Positions 51,682 to 60,145 of a stretch of DNA of 64,000 nucleotides are shown piece after piece. The translations under genes and the position numbers were made by a program. The notes under the pieces are model-generated. The model was not told the origin of the DNA. It saw nothing but the letters and a program-made list of their open reading frames with translations, and did no database searches. The stretch is from Duganella aceris (GTDB taxonomy: Bacteria > Pseudomonadota > Gammaproteobacteria > Burkholderiales > Burkholderiaceae_D), in NCBI RefSeq assembly GCF_011090165.1, contig NZ_JAADJT010000021.1, forward strand, positions 1 through 64,000, given 5' to 3'. Each line of letters opens with the position of its first letter. Positions within the stretch are counted from its first letter, which is position 1.

Positions 51682-53034
51682 TTAGCTGTGCCGCGACAGC
51701 GCCAGCGTGAAGGTGCTGCCGTGACCGAAGTCGCTCTTGAAGAACAGCGAGCCGCCGATCAGGTTGGCGAGGTTCTGGCACAGGTACAGCCCCAGCCCGG
51801 CGCCTTCGGCGTGGCGGGTCGAGGTCGAATCGAGCTGCGAGAACGCCTGGAACAGCTTGGCCTGGTCTTCCTCGCGGATGCCGGCGCCGCTGTCGGCCAC
51901 CGAGAATTCGATGATGTTCTGGCCTTCGCCCGGACGTTGCGCCAACGTCACGCGCACCGTGCCGGTCTCGGTGAACTTGATGGCGTTGTTGGCCAGGTTG
52001 ATCAGGATCTGCGTCAGCGCGCGGCGGTCGGTCTCCAGTACGATGGGCGCGTCGCTCAGCTCCATTTCCAGGCTCAGGCCTTTTTGCTGCGCCAGCGGCC
52101 GCAGCGTCTCGACCACGTCCTTGACCACGTCCTGGCACTGCACCGTCTCCAGCTCCAGCGTGACCTTGCCCGCTTCGATCTTGGCCACGTCGAGGATGTC
52201 GTTGATCAGCGAGAGCAGGTGGCGCGCGCTGGTGCGGATGGTGTTGAGCTGCTTGTCCTGTTCCGTGGTCAGCGGGCCGGGGAGCTTCATCAGCAGCGCG
52301 CCGGTGAAGCCGATGATGGCGTTCAGCGGCGTGCGCAACTCGTGCGACATGTTGGCGATGAAGGCCGACTTCATGCGGCTCGCCTCGGCCAGCTCCAGGT
52401 TCTTCAGCGCGATCTCGCGGTTGATGGTTTCCAGCTCGCCGGCGTGGTGCGCCAGCCGCATATTCAATTCGATCACCTGGCGTTCGCGCGCTTGCAGTTC
52501 GCTATTCACCTGCACCGCCTGCTCGTAGGTCGAGATCAGCAGGTCGAGGATTTGCTGGCGTTCGGCGTTGATGAAGTGCTTTTGCTCGCCCAGGTACAGG
52601 GCGATGCCGATCTCCATGTTCTGGTTCTTGCGCAGCTTCTGGTTCATCAGCATGTGGCCGATGCGGTTCAGCAGATAGTCTTCGGCGTAGGGCTTGCGGA
52701 TGAAGTTGTCGGCGCCGCATTCGATGCCGCGGATGATGTCCTTCGGGTCCATCAGCGAGGTCACCAGGATCACCGGAATGTCGCGCAGCGACGGCTCGGC
52801 CTTGATGGCGCGGCACAGCGCGTAGCCGTCCATTTCCGGCATCACGATATCGGACAGCACCAGGTGCGGCTTGCGTTCGCGGATCGCTTCCAGCGCCAGG
52901 CGGCCGTTGGCGGCCACGCGCGCGCCGTAGCGCATCGATTGGATCAGGCGGCGCAGTCGCTCGGCCTGGGTGGGACTGTCTTCGACGATGAGGATTTCAA
53001 TTTCGTCGGGCTGAATTTCGTAGCTGGTGTCCAA
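51682..53034 (-). CDS. REC-HisKA-HATPase histidine kinase
   Basis: A 450-residue cytosolic protein. The N-terminal receiver (about 12-125) has phospho-acceptor D62 in VLSDIVMPEMDG and Lys in FIRKPYAEDY. A coiled linker with ERQVIELNMRL (about 165-220) leads to HisKA with His231 in MSHELRTPLNAI, then HATPase_c (NLANNAIKF, DSGAGI, GAGLGLYLC). Kinases of this order (RpfC-like inverse hybrids) are driven by phosphate on the receiver. The start is set by AGGAGG at 53041-53046: a TTG at 53032-53034 is six bases from it, while the upstream GTG at 53038-53040 touches it. The gene stands alone and ends before a terminator. Confidence 0.85.
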   Translation of the reverse strand: MDTSYEIQPDEIEILIVEDSPTQAERLRRLIQSMRYGARVAANGRLALEAIRERKPHLVLSDIVMPEMDGYALCRAIKAEPSLRDIPVILVTSLMDPKDIIRGIECGADNFIRKPYAEDYLLNRIGHMLMNQKLRKNQNMEIGIALYLGEQKHFINAERQQILDLLISTYEQAVQVNSELQARERQVIELNMRLAHHAGELETINREIALKNLELAEASRMKSAFIANMSHELRTPLNAIIGFTGALLMKLPGPLTTEQDKQLNTIRTSARHLLSLINDILDVAKIEAGKVTLELETVQCQDVVKDVVETLRPLAQQKGLSLEMELSDAPIVLETDRRALTQILINLANNAIKFTETGTVRVTLAQRPGEGQNIIEFSVADSGAGIREEDQAKLFQAFSQLDSTSTRHAEGAGLGLYLCQNLANLIGGSLFFKSDFGHGSTFTLALSRHS

Positions 53035-53090
53035 GACCACCCTCCTGATGCGTAGTTTTTAGCTATACGGACTATATCGGATTTAGCCCG

Positions 53091-53852
53091 TCAAAGGGAA
53101 TTTTCCTGCCCTTGGAAACCGCCCGCGCGCCAGGTCAGCACCAGCGTGTCGCGGTGGCCGTGTTGCGCCAGCGGTTGGATCGGCGTGGATTCGTGGATGA
53201 CAGTCGCGTCGTCGAGCAGCAGCATGGTCCAGGGCTCGGTCATCGTGAAGCGCTTGCCGTTCGGGCCGTCGGCTTCAAAGATGCGAGTCTCTCCGCCCTT
53301 GATCTGCGCGCGCGCGATCAGGATCACGGCGACGAAGTCGACGCCGTCGCGGTGCGCGCCTTCCGGCGTCGGGCGGCCGATGCCGTCGGTGGTGTCGATG
53401 CGGAACTGGTGCGCTTCGACGTACCACGGCGTGGCGGCGCCATTGCCAACCTCGCCGCGCGCCTGGCTGCACAGCTGGCCGATCGAGGCCACCAGCGATT
53501 GCCACGCCGGCTGCGCGACGGTCTCGGCCGCCATCGGTTCGAACAGGCGATGCATGCCGCCGTGTAGCGCGTTGTATTCCAGCGGCTGCCAGTGGGCGCG
53601 GTGCGCGGTCTGCGTCAGCTGCGCGCCGTCCTGGACGAAGCACGAGTGGCGGCGGCGCCGGTAGCGGCCTCCGTCCTTCAGATAGTTGTCCAGTTCCAGC
53701 GCATCCCAGCTGGGAATCAGCGCGTTCAGGTCGGCCAGCGGCACGCCGGCCAATGCGGCCACGTCCTGCGGACGCAGCAAGGCATAGCCCTGGCCGCGCA
53801 GCGCGGCGGCGGTGGCGGCGGGTTCGGTGAAGATCGGGGCGGAAGTCGTCAT
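53091..53852 (-). CDS. 2OG-Fe(II) dioxygenase (PF10014-like, amino acid hydroxylase type)
   Basis: A 253-residue oxygenase. The iron and 2-oxoglutarate ligands are visible: H167-x-D169 in EGAHRDGVDFVAV, distal His220 in VIHESTPI, and Arg234 in HRDTLVLTWR. Other family marks are YRRRRHSCF and WYVEAHQFRI. This family includes free L-isoleucine 4-hydroxylase (IDO) and the BsmA biofilm-stress protein, so a free amino acid is a likely substrate, though this is not proved here. It lies 4 bp downstream of the OhrR-like regulator gene and is almost certainly co-transcribed with it. Confidence 0.85.
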   Translation of the reverse strand: MTTSAPIFTEPAATAAALRGQGYALLRPQDVAALAGVPLADLNALIPSWDALELDNYLKDGGRYRRRRHSCFVQDGAQLTQTAHRAHWQPLEYNALHGGMHRLFEPMAAETVAQPAWQSLVASIGQLCSQARGEVGNGAATPWYVEAHQFRIDTTDGIGRPTPEGAHRDGVDFVAVILIARAQIKGGETRIFEADGPNGKRFTMTEPWTMLLLDDATVIHESTPIQPLAQHGHRDTLVLTWRAGGFQGQENSL

Positions 53853-53856
53853 CGCA

Positions 53857-54318
53857 TCAACCCGCCGACGCCATCAGGCTGGCGCGCAATTGGTCGAGAT
53901 CCTGCTTCATGCCGACCACCTGGTCCAGCGTGCATTGGGTCGCTTGCAGGATGGAAGGCGGCAGCTTGGCCGCTTCGTGGCGCAGCGCGTCGCCGTGCGG
54001 CGTCAGCGTGATGATGACCTGGCGTTCGTCGCTGGCGGCGCGGGTGCGGGTCAGCAGGTCGGCCGCCTCCATGCGCTTCAGCAGCGGCGTCAGCGTGGCC
54101 GAGTCGAGGAACAGGCGTTCGCCCACTTCCGACACGGTGAGTTGGTTTTTTTCCCACAGCACCATCATCACCAGGTACTGGGAATAGGTCAGGCCGAGGC
54201 CGCGCAGCAGCTTGCGGTACAGCTTGCTCATCGCCAGTGAGGTGGAATACAGGGCGAAGCACAACTGGGCGTCCAGCTGCGGCACGCCCGAGACGGCGGG
54301 GGTGTTTTTAGTGTCCAT
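53857..54318 (-). CDS. ohrR: OhrR-type MarR-family redox repressor
   Basis: A 153-residue MarR protein with the OhrR N-terminus LDAQLCFALYSTSLAMSKLYRKLL. Cys20 matches the reactive Cys of OhrR that is oxidised by organic hydroperoxides. The winged helix is at about 50-110 (TYSQYLVMMVLWEKNQLTVSEVGERLFLDSATLTPLLKRME, and RTRAASDERQVIITLT). No ohr gene is adjacent; instead a 2OG-Fe oxygenase gene follows by 4 bp. The promoter is easily seen upstream, with an operator-like palindrome in its spacer and a predicted start at or near the ATG. The name is given for the subfamily; the inducer is not shown. Confidence 0.88.
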   Translation of the reverse strand: MDTKNTPAVSGVPQLDAQLCFALYSTSLAMSKLYRKLLRGLGLTYSQYLVMMVLWEKNQLTVSEVGERLFLDSATLTPLLKRMEAADLLTRTRAASDERQVIITLTPHGDALRHEAAKLPPSILQATQCTLDQVVGMKQDLDQLRASLMASAG

Positions 54319-54324
54319 GTTCCC

Positions 54325-54353
54325 AGTATAGGTAGTGCACTATATAATTGCAA
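54325..54353 (-). promoter_or_regulatory. Sigma-70-type promoter of the OhrR-like gene with palindrome in the spacer
   Basis: On the minus strand TTGCAA (54353-54348) and TATACT (54330-54325) are 17 bp apart, close to consensus. The spacer holds the perfect palindrome TAGTGCACTA (54332-54341). Only six bases separate the -10 box from the ATG at 54318, so the transcript would start at or next to the A of ATG, with no leader. A repressor bound in the spacer would block RNA polymerase, as expected for MarR autoregulation. Confidence 0.6.
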
Positions 54354-54433
54354 GCAAGGACCAGAAAAAATATTTGGCAGGCAAATCCGCTCGGTTATGA
54401 TGACGGTAGGAACTAACCCGGGAGTAGCGGCAG

Positions 54434-55519
54434 ATGAATGTCAAAAAGGCCATCGTCCTCATCGTCGATGAGGCTGCGGACAACCTGATCTTGTTGAACG
54501 GGATGCTGCAGGATCAGTACGAGGTCAAGCTGGCCAACAGCGGCCGCGCCGCGCTGGACATCATGCAGCAGGTGCCGCGCCCGCACCTGGTGGTGGTCGA
54601 CGACGCGCTGCCCGACATCGACGGCTACAGCGTCTGCCAGCAGCTCAAGTCCAGCCCGGACACGGCCGACATCCCGGTGATCTTCCTGCAGACCGAGCGC
54701 GACGAACCGCGCGCCTTCGAGCATTGCGGCGCCGACGTGGTCGCCAAGCCGGTGCTGGCGAGCGTGCTGCGGGCGCGGGTCGACACCCACCTCCAGCTGC
54801 GCCACGCGCGCGAGCTGCTCAAGCAGCAGCGCAACCTGCTGGAGCACGTGGTCGAAGAGGTCACGCTGGAACTGAGCCAGATGCTGGACGCGATGATCTG
54901 GGCCATGGCCTCGCTGGCCGAGACGCGCGAATACGAAACCGCCAACCACCTGCGCCGCGTGCAGCACTACATCGTCGCGCTGGCGCGCCAGCTGCAGCCG
55001 CACAAGCGCTTCGCCGAGGAGCTCAGCGACGCCAACATCAAGGCGCTGTACAAGGCGGCGCCGCTGCACGACATCGGCAAGGTGTCGATCCCGGACGCGA
55101 TCCTGCTCAAGCCGGATCGCCTCACCGACGAGGAGTTCGCGGTCATGAAGCTGCACACCGTCTACGGCCGCGACGCCATCGTCAACGTCGAGCACCACCT
55201 CGGCTACACCAACACCTTCCTGCGCTACGCGCGCGAGATCACCTATTCGCACCAGGAGAAATACGACGGCTCCGGCTACCCGCAAGGCCTGGCCGGCGAC
55301 GCCATTCCGATGTCGGCGCGGCTGATGGCGGTGGCAGACGTCTACGACGCGCTGATTTCCAAGCGCGTCTACAAACCCGCCTTCACGCATGAAACGGCGA
55401 TGGAGATGATACGGCAGGGCAGCGGCGAGCATTTCGATCCCGACGTGGTCGACGCCATGCTGACGGTGGAGGAGGAGTTCATGTCCATCGCCGAGCGCTT
55501 CAGCGATCCCGTGAATTGA
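54434..55519 (+). CDS. Response regulator with HD-GYP c-di-GMP phosphodiesterase output
   Basis: A 361-residue protein with the same layout as 26433-27542. The receiver has phospho-acceptor D56 in VVVDDALPDIDG; the acidic pair near residue 12 reads DE instead of DD, and Lys is in VVAKPV. The HD-GYP domain has YETANHLRRVQ, His212-Asp213 in APLHDIGKVSIPD, SHQEKYDGSGYPQGL, and ADVYDAL. Metal and GYP residues are intact, so c-di-GMP hydrolysis is expected. The CHASE kinase gene begins one base after its stop, so the two form an operon and are likely partners. Confidence 0.92.
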   Translation: MNVKKAIVLIVDEAADNLILLNGMLQDQYEVKLANSGRAALDIMQQVPRPHLVVVDDALPDIDGYSVCQQLKSSPDTADIPVIFLQTERDEPRAFEHCGADVVAKPVLASVLRARVDTHLQLRHARELLKQQRNLLEHVVEEVTLELSQMLDAMIWAMASLAETREYETANHLRRVQHYIVALARQLQPHKRFAEELSDANIKALYKAAPLHDIGKVSIPDAILLKPDRLTDEEFAVMKLHTVYGRDAIVNVEHHLGYTNTFLRYAREITYSHQEKYDGSGYPQGLAGDAIPMSARLMAVADVYDALISKRVYKPAFTHETAMEMIRQGSGEHFDPDVVDAMLTVEEEFMSIAERFSDPVN

Positions 55520-55520
55520 C

Positions 55521-57437
55521 ATGCGGCGGCGCGGTTATCTCGCCTTCCTGATCGGCGTCTGCCTGACCGCCTGGACCTGCTATTTCGTGATGGAGGCGCA
55601 GCAGAAGCTTCAGGTGCAGGCCAGCTTCCAGCGCGACACCGAGAAGGTGGCGCGCGACACGCAGGTGCGGCTGCAAATCTATTTCGACATGCTGCTGGCG
55701 ATGAAGGGCATGTATGCGATCAACGACCGCATCGACCGGATGCATTTCCACCGCTTCGTCACGGAGCTGAAGGTGGACCGGCGCTATCCCGGCTTCCAGG
55801 CCTTGCAGTTCGTGCGCGCGGTGCCGGAGCCGCAGCTGGCGGCGTTCGCCGAGACGGTCAAGCGCGACACGCTGGTCGATCCGCAGGGCTATCCGAACTT
55901 CCACATCCACCCGGCCTGCGTGCGCCCGCTGCACTACATCATCGAGTACACCGAGCCGCTGAAGGGCAACGAGAACGCCTTCGGCCTGGACCTGTCGGCG
56001 CTGCCGAGCCATCTGAAGGCGCTGGAGCTGGGCCGCGACAACGGCGAGATCATCGCCACCGAGCGCATCACGCTGGTGCAGGATGTCAGCGGCGAGCCGG
56101 GTTTCGTGGCGCGCGCGCCGGTGTACCGCAACGGCGCGCCGCTGGAGACGCCGGCGCAACGGCGCGAGGCGCTGGTCGGCTTCGTCGCCATCGTGTTCCG
56201 CGTCAACGCGCTGATGCGCGAGGTGATCGACACGCCGCTGCTGGAGCATCTGCACGTGCGCATCGAGGACGCCGGCTTGCAGGGCACGGTGCCGCCGCTC
56301 GGCGCCAGCGTCGAGACGCTGCTGTACGACAGCGACGGCGTGGCGCAGACCCACCGCGCGCACGCGCCGCTGCTGCCGGGACTGACGTCGCTGACGCCGC
56401 TGCGGGTCGGGCAGCGCAACTGGGTGATGAAATTCGAAGGACGCTCCGGCGCGCGCTACGGACGTTCGCAGCTGCCGGTGCTGGTGGTGGGCGCCGGCGG
56501 CATCGTCATCAGCGCCTTGATCGCGCTGCTGCTGGTGGCGAACCGGCGCGAGTCGCTGGCGCGCAGCGGGCTGGAAGTGAGCATGGCGGAGCTGGAGCGG
56601 CAGAAGGCCAACGTGGAACAGGCGCGCAACGAGATGTCGCGGCTGGTGACGACGCTGAACCAGGCGCAGACCAATCTGCAGACGTCGGAGAAGATGGCGT
56701 CGTTGGGCGCGCTGGTGGCGGGCGTGGCGCACGAGTTGAACACGCCGATCGGCAACAGCCTGCTGACCGCCAGCGCCCTGAGCGACATGGTGCGCGAGTT
56801 CGAGCGCCGGCTGACGCAGGAGGGCGGCCTGAAACGCTCGGCGTTGGAGGCGCACCTTGCCGATGCGCGCAAGGCCTGCGACATCATGGGCAGTTCATTG
56901 ACGCGCGCGGCGGACCTGATCACCTCGTTCAAGCAGGTGGCGGTGGACCAGGCCAGCGGCCACCGGCGCCGCTTCGGCCTGGACGAGGTACTGCACGATA
57001 CGCTGGCCACCTACACTGCGCAGCTGAAGCGCGCCTGCTGCGAGGTCAAGGTCGACGTGCCGGCCGGCCTGCAGTTCGATTCCTATCCGGGCAGCTTGAG
57101 CCAGGTGCTGAGCAACTTGATCGGCAACGCGCTGCTGCACGGCTTCGATGGCCGCGACAGCGGCGTGATCACCATCAGCGCGCGGCGCGAGGGCGCCGAC
57201 GTGGTGGTGCTGAAGTTCAGCGACAACGGCATCGGCATGAACGACGTGGTGCTGCGCAAGATCTTCGATCCCTTCTTCACCACCAAGATGGGGCAGGGCG
57301 GTTCCGGGCTGGGGATGAATATCGTTTATAACATTGTGACCGGGGTGCTGCGCGGGACCATCCGGGTCGAGACCGTGCCGGCCGGCGGCACCAGCGTGCT
57401 GCTGGTGCTGCCGATGCGGCCGGCCGACGACGCTTAG
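55521..57437 (+). CDS. CHASE-domain sensor histidine kinase
   Basis: A 638-residue membrane kinase. TM1 is at about residues 6-26. A CHASE sensor domain (about 55-240; RYPGFQALQFVRAVPE, YIIEYTEPLKGNENAFGLDL, GFVARAPVYRNG) is followed by TM2 (about 315-338) and a long coiled coil (345-390). The kinase core has His404 in AGVAHELNTPIGNS and an HATPase with LIGNALLHG, FSDNGIGM and GGSGLGMNI. CHASE domains bind small extracellular ligands such as cytokinin-like compounds or peptides; the ligand here is unknown. ATG starts one base after the HD-GYP regulator's stop. Confidence 0.9.
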   Translation: MRRRGYLAFLIGVCLTAWTCYFVMEAQQKLQVQASFQRDTEKVARDTQVRLQIYFDMLLAMKGMYAINDRIDRMHFHRFVTELKVDRRYPGFQALQFVRAVPEPQLAAFAETVKRDTLVDPQGYPNFHIHPACVRPLHYIIEYTEPLKGNENAFGLDLSALPSHLKALELGRDNGEIIATERITLVQDVSGEPGFVARAPVYRNGAPLETPAQRREALVGFVAIVFRVNALMREVIDTPLLEHLHVRIEDAGLQGTVPPLGASVETLLYDSDGVAQTHRAHAPLLPGLTSLTPLRVGQRNWVMKFEGRSGARYGRSQLPVLVVGAGGIVISALIALLLVANRRESLARSGLEVSMAELERQKANVEQARNEMSRLVTTLNQAQTNLQTSEKMASLGALVAGVAHELNTPIGNSLLTASALSDMVREFERRLTQEGGLKRSALEAHLADARKACDIMGSSLTRAADLITSFKQVAVDQASGHRRRFGLDEVLHDTLATYTAQLKRACCEVKVDVPAGLQFDSYPGSLSQVLSNLIGNALLHGFDGRDSGVITISARREGADVVVLKFSDNGIGMNDVVLRKIFDPFFTTKMGQGGSGLGMNIVYNIVTGVLRGTIRVETVPAGGTSVLLVLPMRPADDA

Positions 57438-57445
57438 GCGCGCAT

Positions 57446-58264
57446 TCAGCGCATATAGCGTTTGCGGAGCAGGTCCAGCATCGCCAGGTTCAGCTCCCAC
57501 GCGTTCGACACTTCCTGCTGCGTGTAGGGCAGCGTCGGCGTGTACGGTGCCGGGCCGAATTCCGGCGTCAGCGTCATGCGCTCCGCCCCGGCGGCGCGGC
57601 GCAGGCGGATCACTTCATCCCACCACGACAGGTGCGCCGCCAGCGCGTCCTGCGCTTCCGGCGCGCGGAAGTCGGCCACCTGCGGACCCTGCGCGTGGCC
57701 GACGCGGGCATGGATGTGGCGCACGTGCGGCAGCGTCCGCGCCAGCGTCTGCGGCTGGTCCTCCAGCAGCGATTCGCAGGCGCAGCACCAGTGCGACAGG
57801 TCGGCCGTCAGTTGCAGCTCGGGCATCTGATCCAGGTACGGCAGCAGCAGCATCGGGTGGCCGCTGAAGCGGCTGCGGTGAATTTCGTGCACGATCGGCA
57901 CGCCATGCTGGCGCGAGATGTCGGCCGCCAGTTGCAGCAGTTCGCGGTTCTGCGCCGACGTGAAGTAGTCCTTGCCGGTGTGGCTGTTGACGTGCAGCGG
58001 CTTGGCGGCGCAGGCGTTGTGCAGCAGTTCGGCCAGCGCCTGCTTGTGCGGCTCGAAGGTCGGATGGAACACGGTCTCCCACTGCGCCACGATCAGGCCC
58101 AGGCCGGCGGCGGCGATGCGGCCGGTCCAGTCGTCGCGCGCGGCGGCGTCCAGCGGCAGCGACATCTCGATGCCGTCGAAGCCGGCGGCCTTGACGCGGT
58201 CGATGAAAACCTGCGGCGCCAGTTCGTTGTTGCCCCAATGGGCGGCGAAAATCTCGATCCGCAT
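57446..58264 (-). CDS. Sugar phosphate isomerase/epimerase (xylose isomerase-like TIM barrel)
   Basis: A 272-residue AP_endonuc_2-type TIM-barrel protein. It starts MRIEIFAAHWGNN and has GFDGIEMSLPLD, PLHVNSHTGKDYF, VPIVHEIHRSRFSGHP, LTADLSHWCC, and a late Glu in LTPEFGPAPY, which are positions of metal and catalytic residues in the family (Glu, Asp, His, Glu). The substrate is unknown; members act on sugars, inositols and keto-sugars. Its ATG overlaps the TAA stop of the upstream PhyH-like gene, so they form a two-gene operon. A longer minus-strand frame extends upstream inside that gene but is a shadow. Confidence 0.85.
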   Translation of the reverse strand: MRIEIFAAHWGNNELAPQVFIDRVKAAGFDGIEMSLPLDAAARDDWTGRIAAAGLGLIVAQWETVFHPTFEPHKQALAELLHNACAAKPLHVNSHTGKDYFTSAQNRELLQLAADISRQHGVPIVHEIHRSRFSGHPMLLLPYLDQMPELQLTADLSHWCCACESLLEDQPQTLARTLPHVRHIHARVGHAQGPQVADFRAPEAQDALAAHLSWWDEVIRLRRAAGAERMTLTPEFGPAPYTPTLPYTQQEVSNAWELNLAMLDLLRKRYMR

Positions 58265-59103
58265 TACAGGAAGCCCCGCACCGGCAGGCGGTCGTCGCGC
58301 TGGATCCAGTTTTGCGGCGAGTAGGTCGTGGCGCCGTCGGTGGCATGCAGCGTGTAGGCGTGGCGCGAGACCGGCGAGCGGTTCGGCGCGCTGTAGTGCG
58401 GCAGCAGGCCGTGGAAGCAGACCAAGGTGCCGGCCTTGCATTCGAGCGGCACGGCCACGCTGTCGTCCGGCCATGGCTGGTCGCTCAGTTTTTCCATGCG
58501 CACGTCGTCGCCGTTGCGCAGGAAGCGCTCGCGCATCGGACCGCGATGGCCGCCCGGTTCGGCCCACATGCAGCCGTTTTCCAGCGTCGCGTCTTCCAGC
58601 GCGAACCAGAAGGTGGTGACGCTGACCGGATCGGTGTCGAAGTAGGTGGCGTCCTGGTGCCAGCGCACCTCGCCGCCGATGCCCGGCTGCTTGAAGATGT
58701 ACATCGATTGCCACACGCGCGGATCGGACAGGCCGATGTCGCGCGCCAGCGCTTCCAGGCGGGCGTCGGCGGTGAAGGCGCGGAACACCGGGTCCAGGTC
58801 GTGCATGGCGTGGCCGATCTTGTTGATCGACAGCGACTTGTCCTGTTTCAGCTGGCCGTCCGGACCGAAGGCTTCCTCCTCGAAGAAGCAACGCACGGTG
58901 TTGTCGGAGCGGAGGAAGTAATCGTCGGTGGTCTTTTCCTGCTCGACGGTGCTGAAGATGCCGGTTTTCGCGTTCGGATCGAAATCGTTGACAATCTGGG
59001 CGGCGCGGGCGCGCAGCACGGCGATCTCGTCGGCGCTCTTGAAGCCGGGCAGCACCAGGTAGCCGTCGCGTTGATATTGTTGTTTTTGTGCTTCTGTCAG
59101 CAT
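58264..59103 (-). CDS. Phytanoyl-CoA dioxygenase family (PhyH) oxygenase
   Basis: A 279-residue Fe(II)/2OG oxygenase. The iron-binding H149-x-D151 is in EVRWHQDATYFDTDP, the distal His in CFHGLLPHYSAPNRS (His236 by the HxSxxN pattern), and the 2OG Arg in SRHAYTLH. The start DGYLVLPGF is typical of PhyH proteins. Bacterial members hydroxylate ectoine, phosphonates, halogenated or quaternary ammonium compounds; the local partner, a TIM-barrel isomerase, suggests a small-molecule catabolic step. The Met at 59103 was chosen (CGGAG upstream); an ATG at 59172 would add 23 residues without domain content. The gene is divergent from a LysR gene with a T-N11-A site between. Confidence 0.9.
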   Translation of the reverse strand: MLTEAQKQQYQRDGYLVLPGFKSADEIAVLRARAAQIVNDFDPNAKTGIFSTVEQEKTTDDYFLRSDNTVRCFFEEEAFGPDGQLKQDKSLSINKIGHAMHDLDPVFRAFTADARLEALARDIGLSDPRVWQSMYIFKQPGIGGEVRWHQDATYFDTDPVSVTTFWFALEDATLENGCMWAEPGGHRGPMRERFLRNGDDVRMEKLSDQPWPDDSVAVPLECKAGTLVCFHGLLPHYSAPNRSPVSRHAYTLHATDGATTYSPQNWIQRDDRLPVRGFL

Positions 59104-59183
59104 TTGCGGCTCCGTCTGGGAATCATCGATGCAGGCATTGTACGGCGCGGCCGGCGCCGCCACAATCCGCAAAGGGTTGACAC

Positions 59184-59206
59184 ATTGTCGTCAAAGTGGA
59201 GACAAT
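59184..59206. promoter_or_regulatory. LysR-type operator (T-N11-A inverted repeat) between PhyH operon and lysR
   Basis: ATTGTC (59184-59189) and GACAAT (59201-59206) form a perfect 6-bp inverted repeat with an 11-bp spacer. TTGACA at 59177-59182 could be the -35 element of the LysR gene promoter, with GACAAT as a weak -10 at 18-bp spacing. The site lies between the divergent PhyH-type oxygenase operon (start 59103) and the LysR gene (start 59213). Confidence 0.55.
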
Positions 59207-59212
59207 CGCCGC

Positions 59213-60145
59213 ATGGACCAATTACGCGCAATGGAGATATTCGTCGAGGTGGCAAAGCTGCGCAGCTTCAGCGAGGCCGGCCGCCGCCTGGGCCTGACCC
59301 GGGCGATGGTCAGCAAGCATATCCTGCAGCTGGAGGATAAATTGCAGGCGCGCCTGCTGCACCGCTCGACGCGCGAAGTCAGCCTGACCGACGTCGGCCA
59401 GGCGTATCTGGCGCCGTGCATGGCGACCGTGGCGCAGGCGCGCGAAGCGGCGCTGGTGGTGGCGCAGACCGGCGCCGATCTGGCGGGGCCGCTGCGGATA
59501 CAGGCGCCGTCGAGTTTCGGCAGCGAGTGGCTGGCCGGCGCGGTGGCGCGTTTCAGTTTGCCGCATCCGCTGCTGGAGCCGCTGCTGTACGTGGACGACG
59601 CGCTGCTCGACCCGATCGAACACGGCTTCGACCTGACGATACGGGTCGGCGGCATACCGGACGTGCACGCGCTGGCGATGCGGCCGCTGGCGCCATGCCG
59701 CGCCGTGCTGTGCGCCGCGCCGGCCTATCTGGCGCGGCACGGCGTGCCGCAGGCGCCGCAGCAGCTGCAACAGCATCGCTGCCTGCACTTCAGCCACCTG
59801 ACCGACGGCACGCAATGGCACTTCGCGCGCGGCGCGGAACGGCAATCGGTGCGGGTGCCGGCGGCGTTCACCGCCAACAATGGACTGGTGCTGCAGCAGG
59901 CCGCGCTGGCGGGGCTGGGCATCGTCTACAACACCACCTTCCTGGCGTGGCGCAGCCTGATGGAGGGTACGCTGGTGCCGGTGCTGGCGGATTGGGAGCT
60001 GCCGCTGAACCATCTGAGCGCGCTATATCCCGCCAGCCGCCAGCCGTCGCCGAAGGTGCGCGCGCTGATCGATTTCCTGGTGGCCGAATACCAGCCGGAC
60101 CCGCCGTGGGACCGTGAACTGCGCGCGGCGGGCTTGCTGGCCTAA
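59213..60145 (+). CDS. LysR-family transcriptional regulator (DsdC/CrgA-like subgroup)
   Basis: A 310-residue LTTR. The HTH at residues 1-60 starts MDQLRAMEIFVEVAKLRSFSEAGRRLGLTRAMVSKHILQLED, and ARLLHRSTREVSLTDVG follows. The effector domain runs about 90-295 and contains DLAGPLRIQAP and GFDLTIRVGG, typical of the CrgA/AaeR-like group. The Met at 59213 begins the HTH directly; an upstream frame would add residues from the operator region. It is divergent from the PhyH/TIM-barrel operon, which it probably controls. Its TAA stop overlaps the convergent peptidase gene's stop by 4 bases. Confidence 0.9.
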   Translation: MDQLRAMEIFVEVAKLRSFSEAGRRLGLTRAMVSKHILQLEDKLQARLLHRSTREVSLTDVGQAYLAPCMATVAQAREAALVVAQTGADLAGPLRIQAPSSFGSEWLAGAVARFSLPHPLLEPLLYVDDALLDPIEHGFDLTIRVGGIPDVHALAMRPLAPCRAVLCAAPAYLARHGVPQAPQQLQQHRCLHFSHLTDGTQWHFARGAERQSVRVPAAFTANNGLVLQQAALAGLGIVYNTTFLAWRSLMEGTLVPVLADWELPLNHLSALYPASRQPSPKVRALIDFLVAEYQPDPPWDRELRAAGLLA

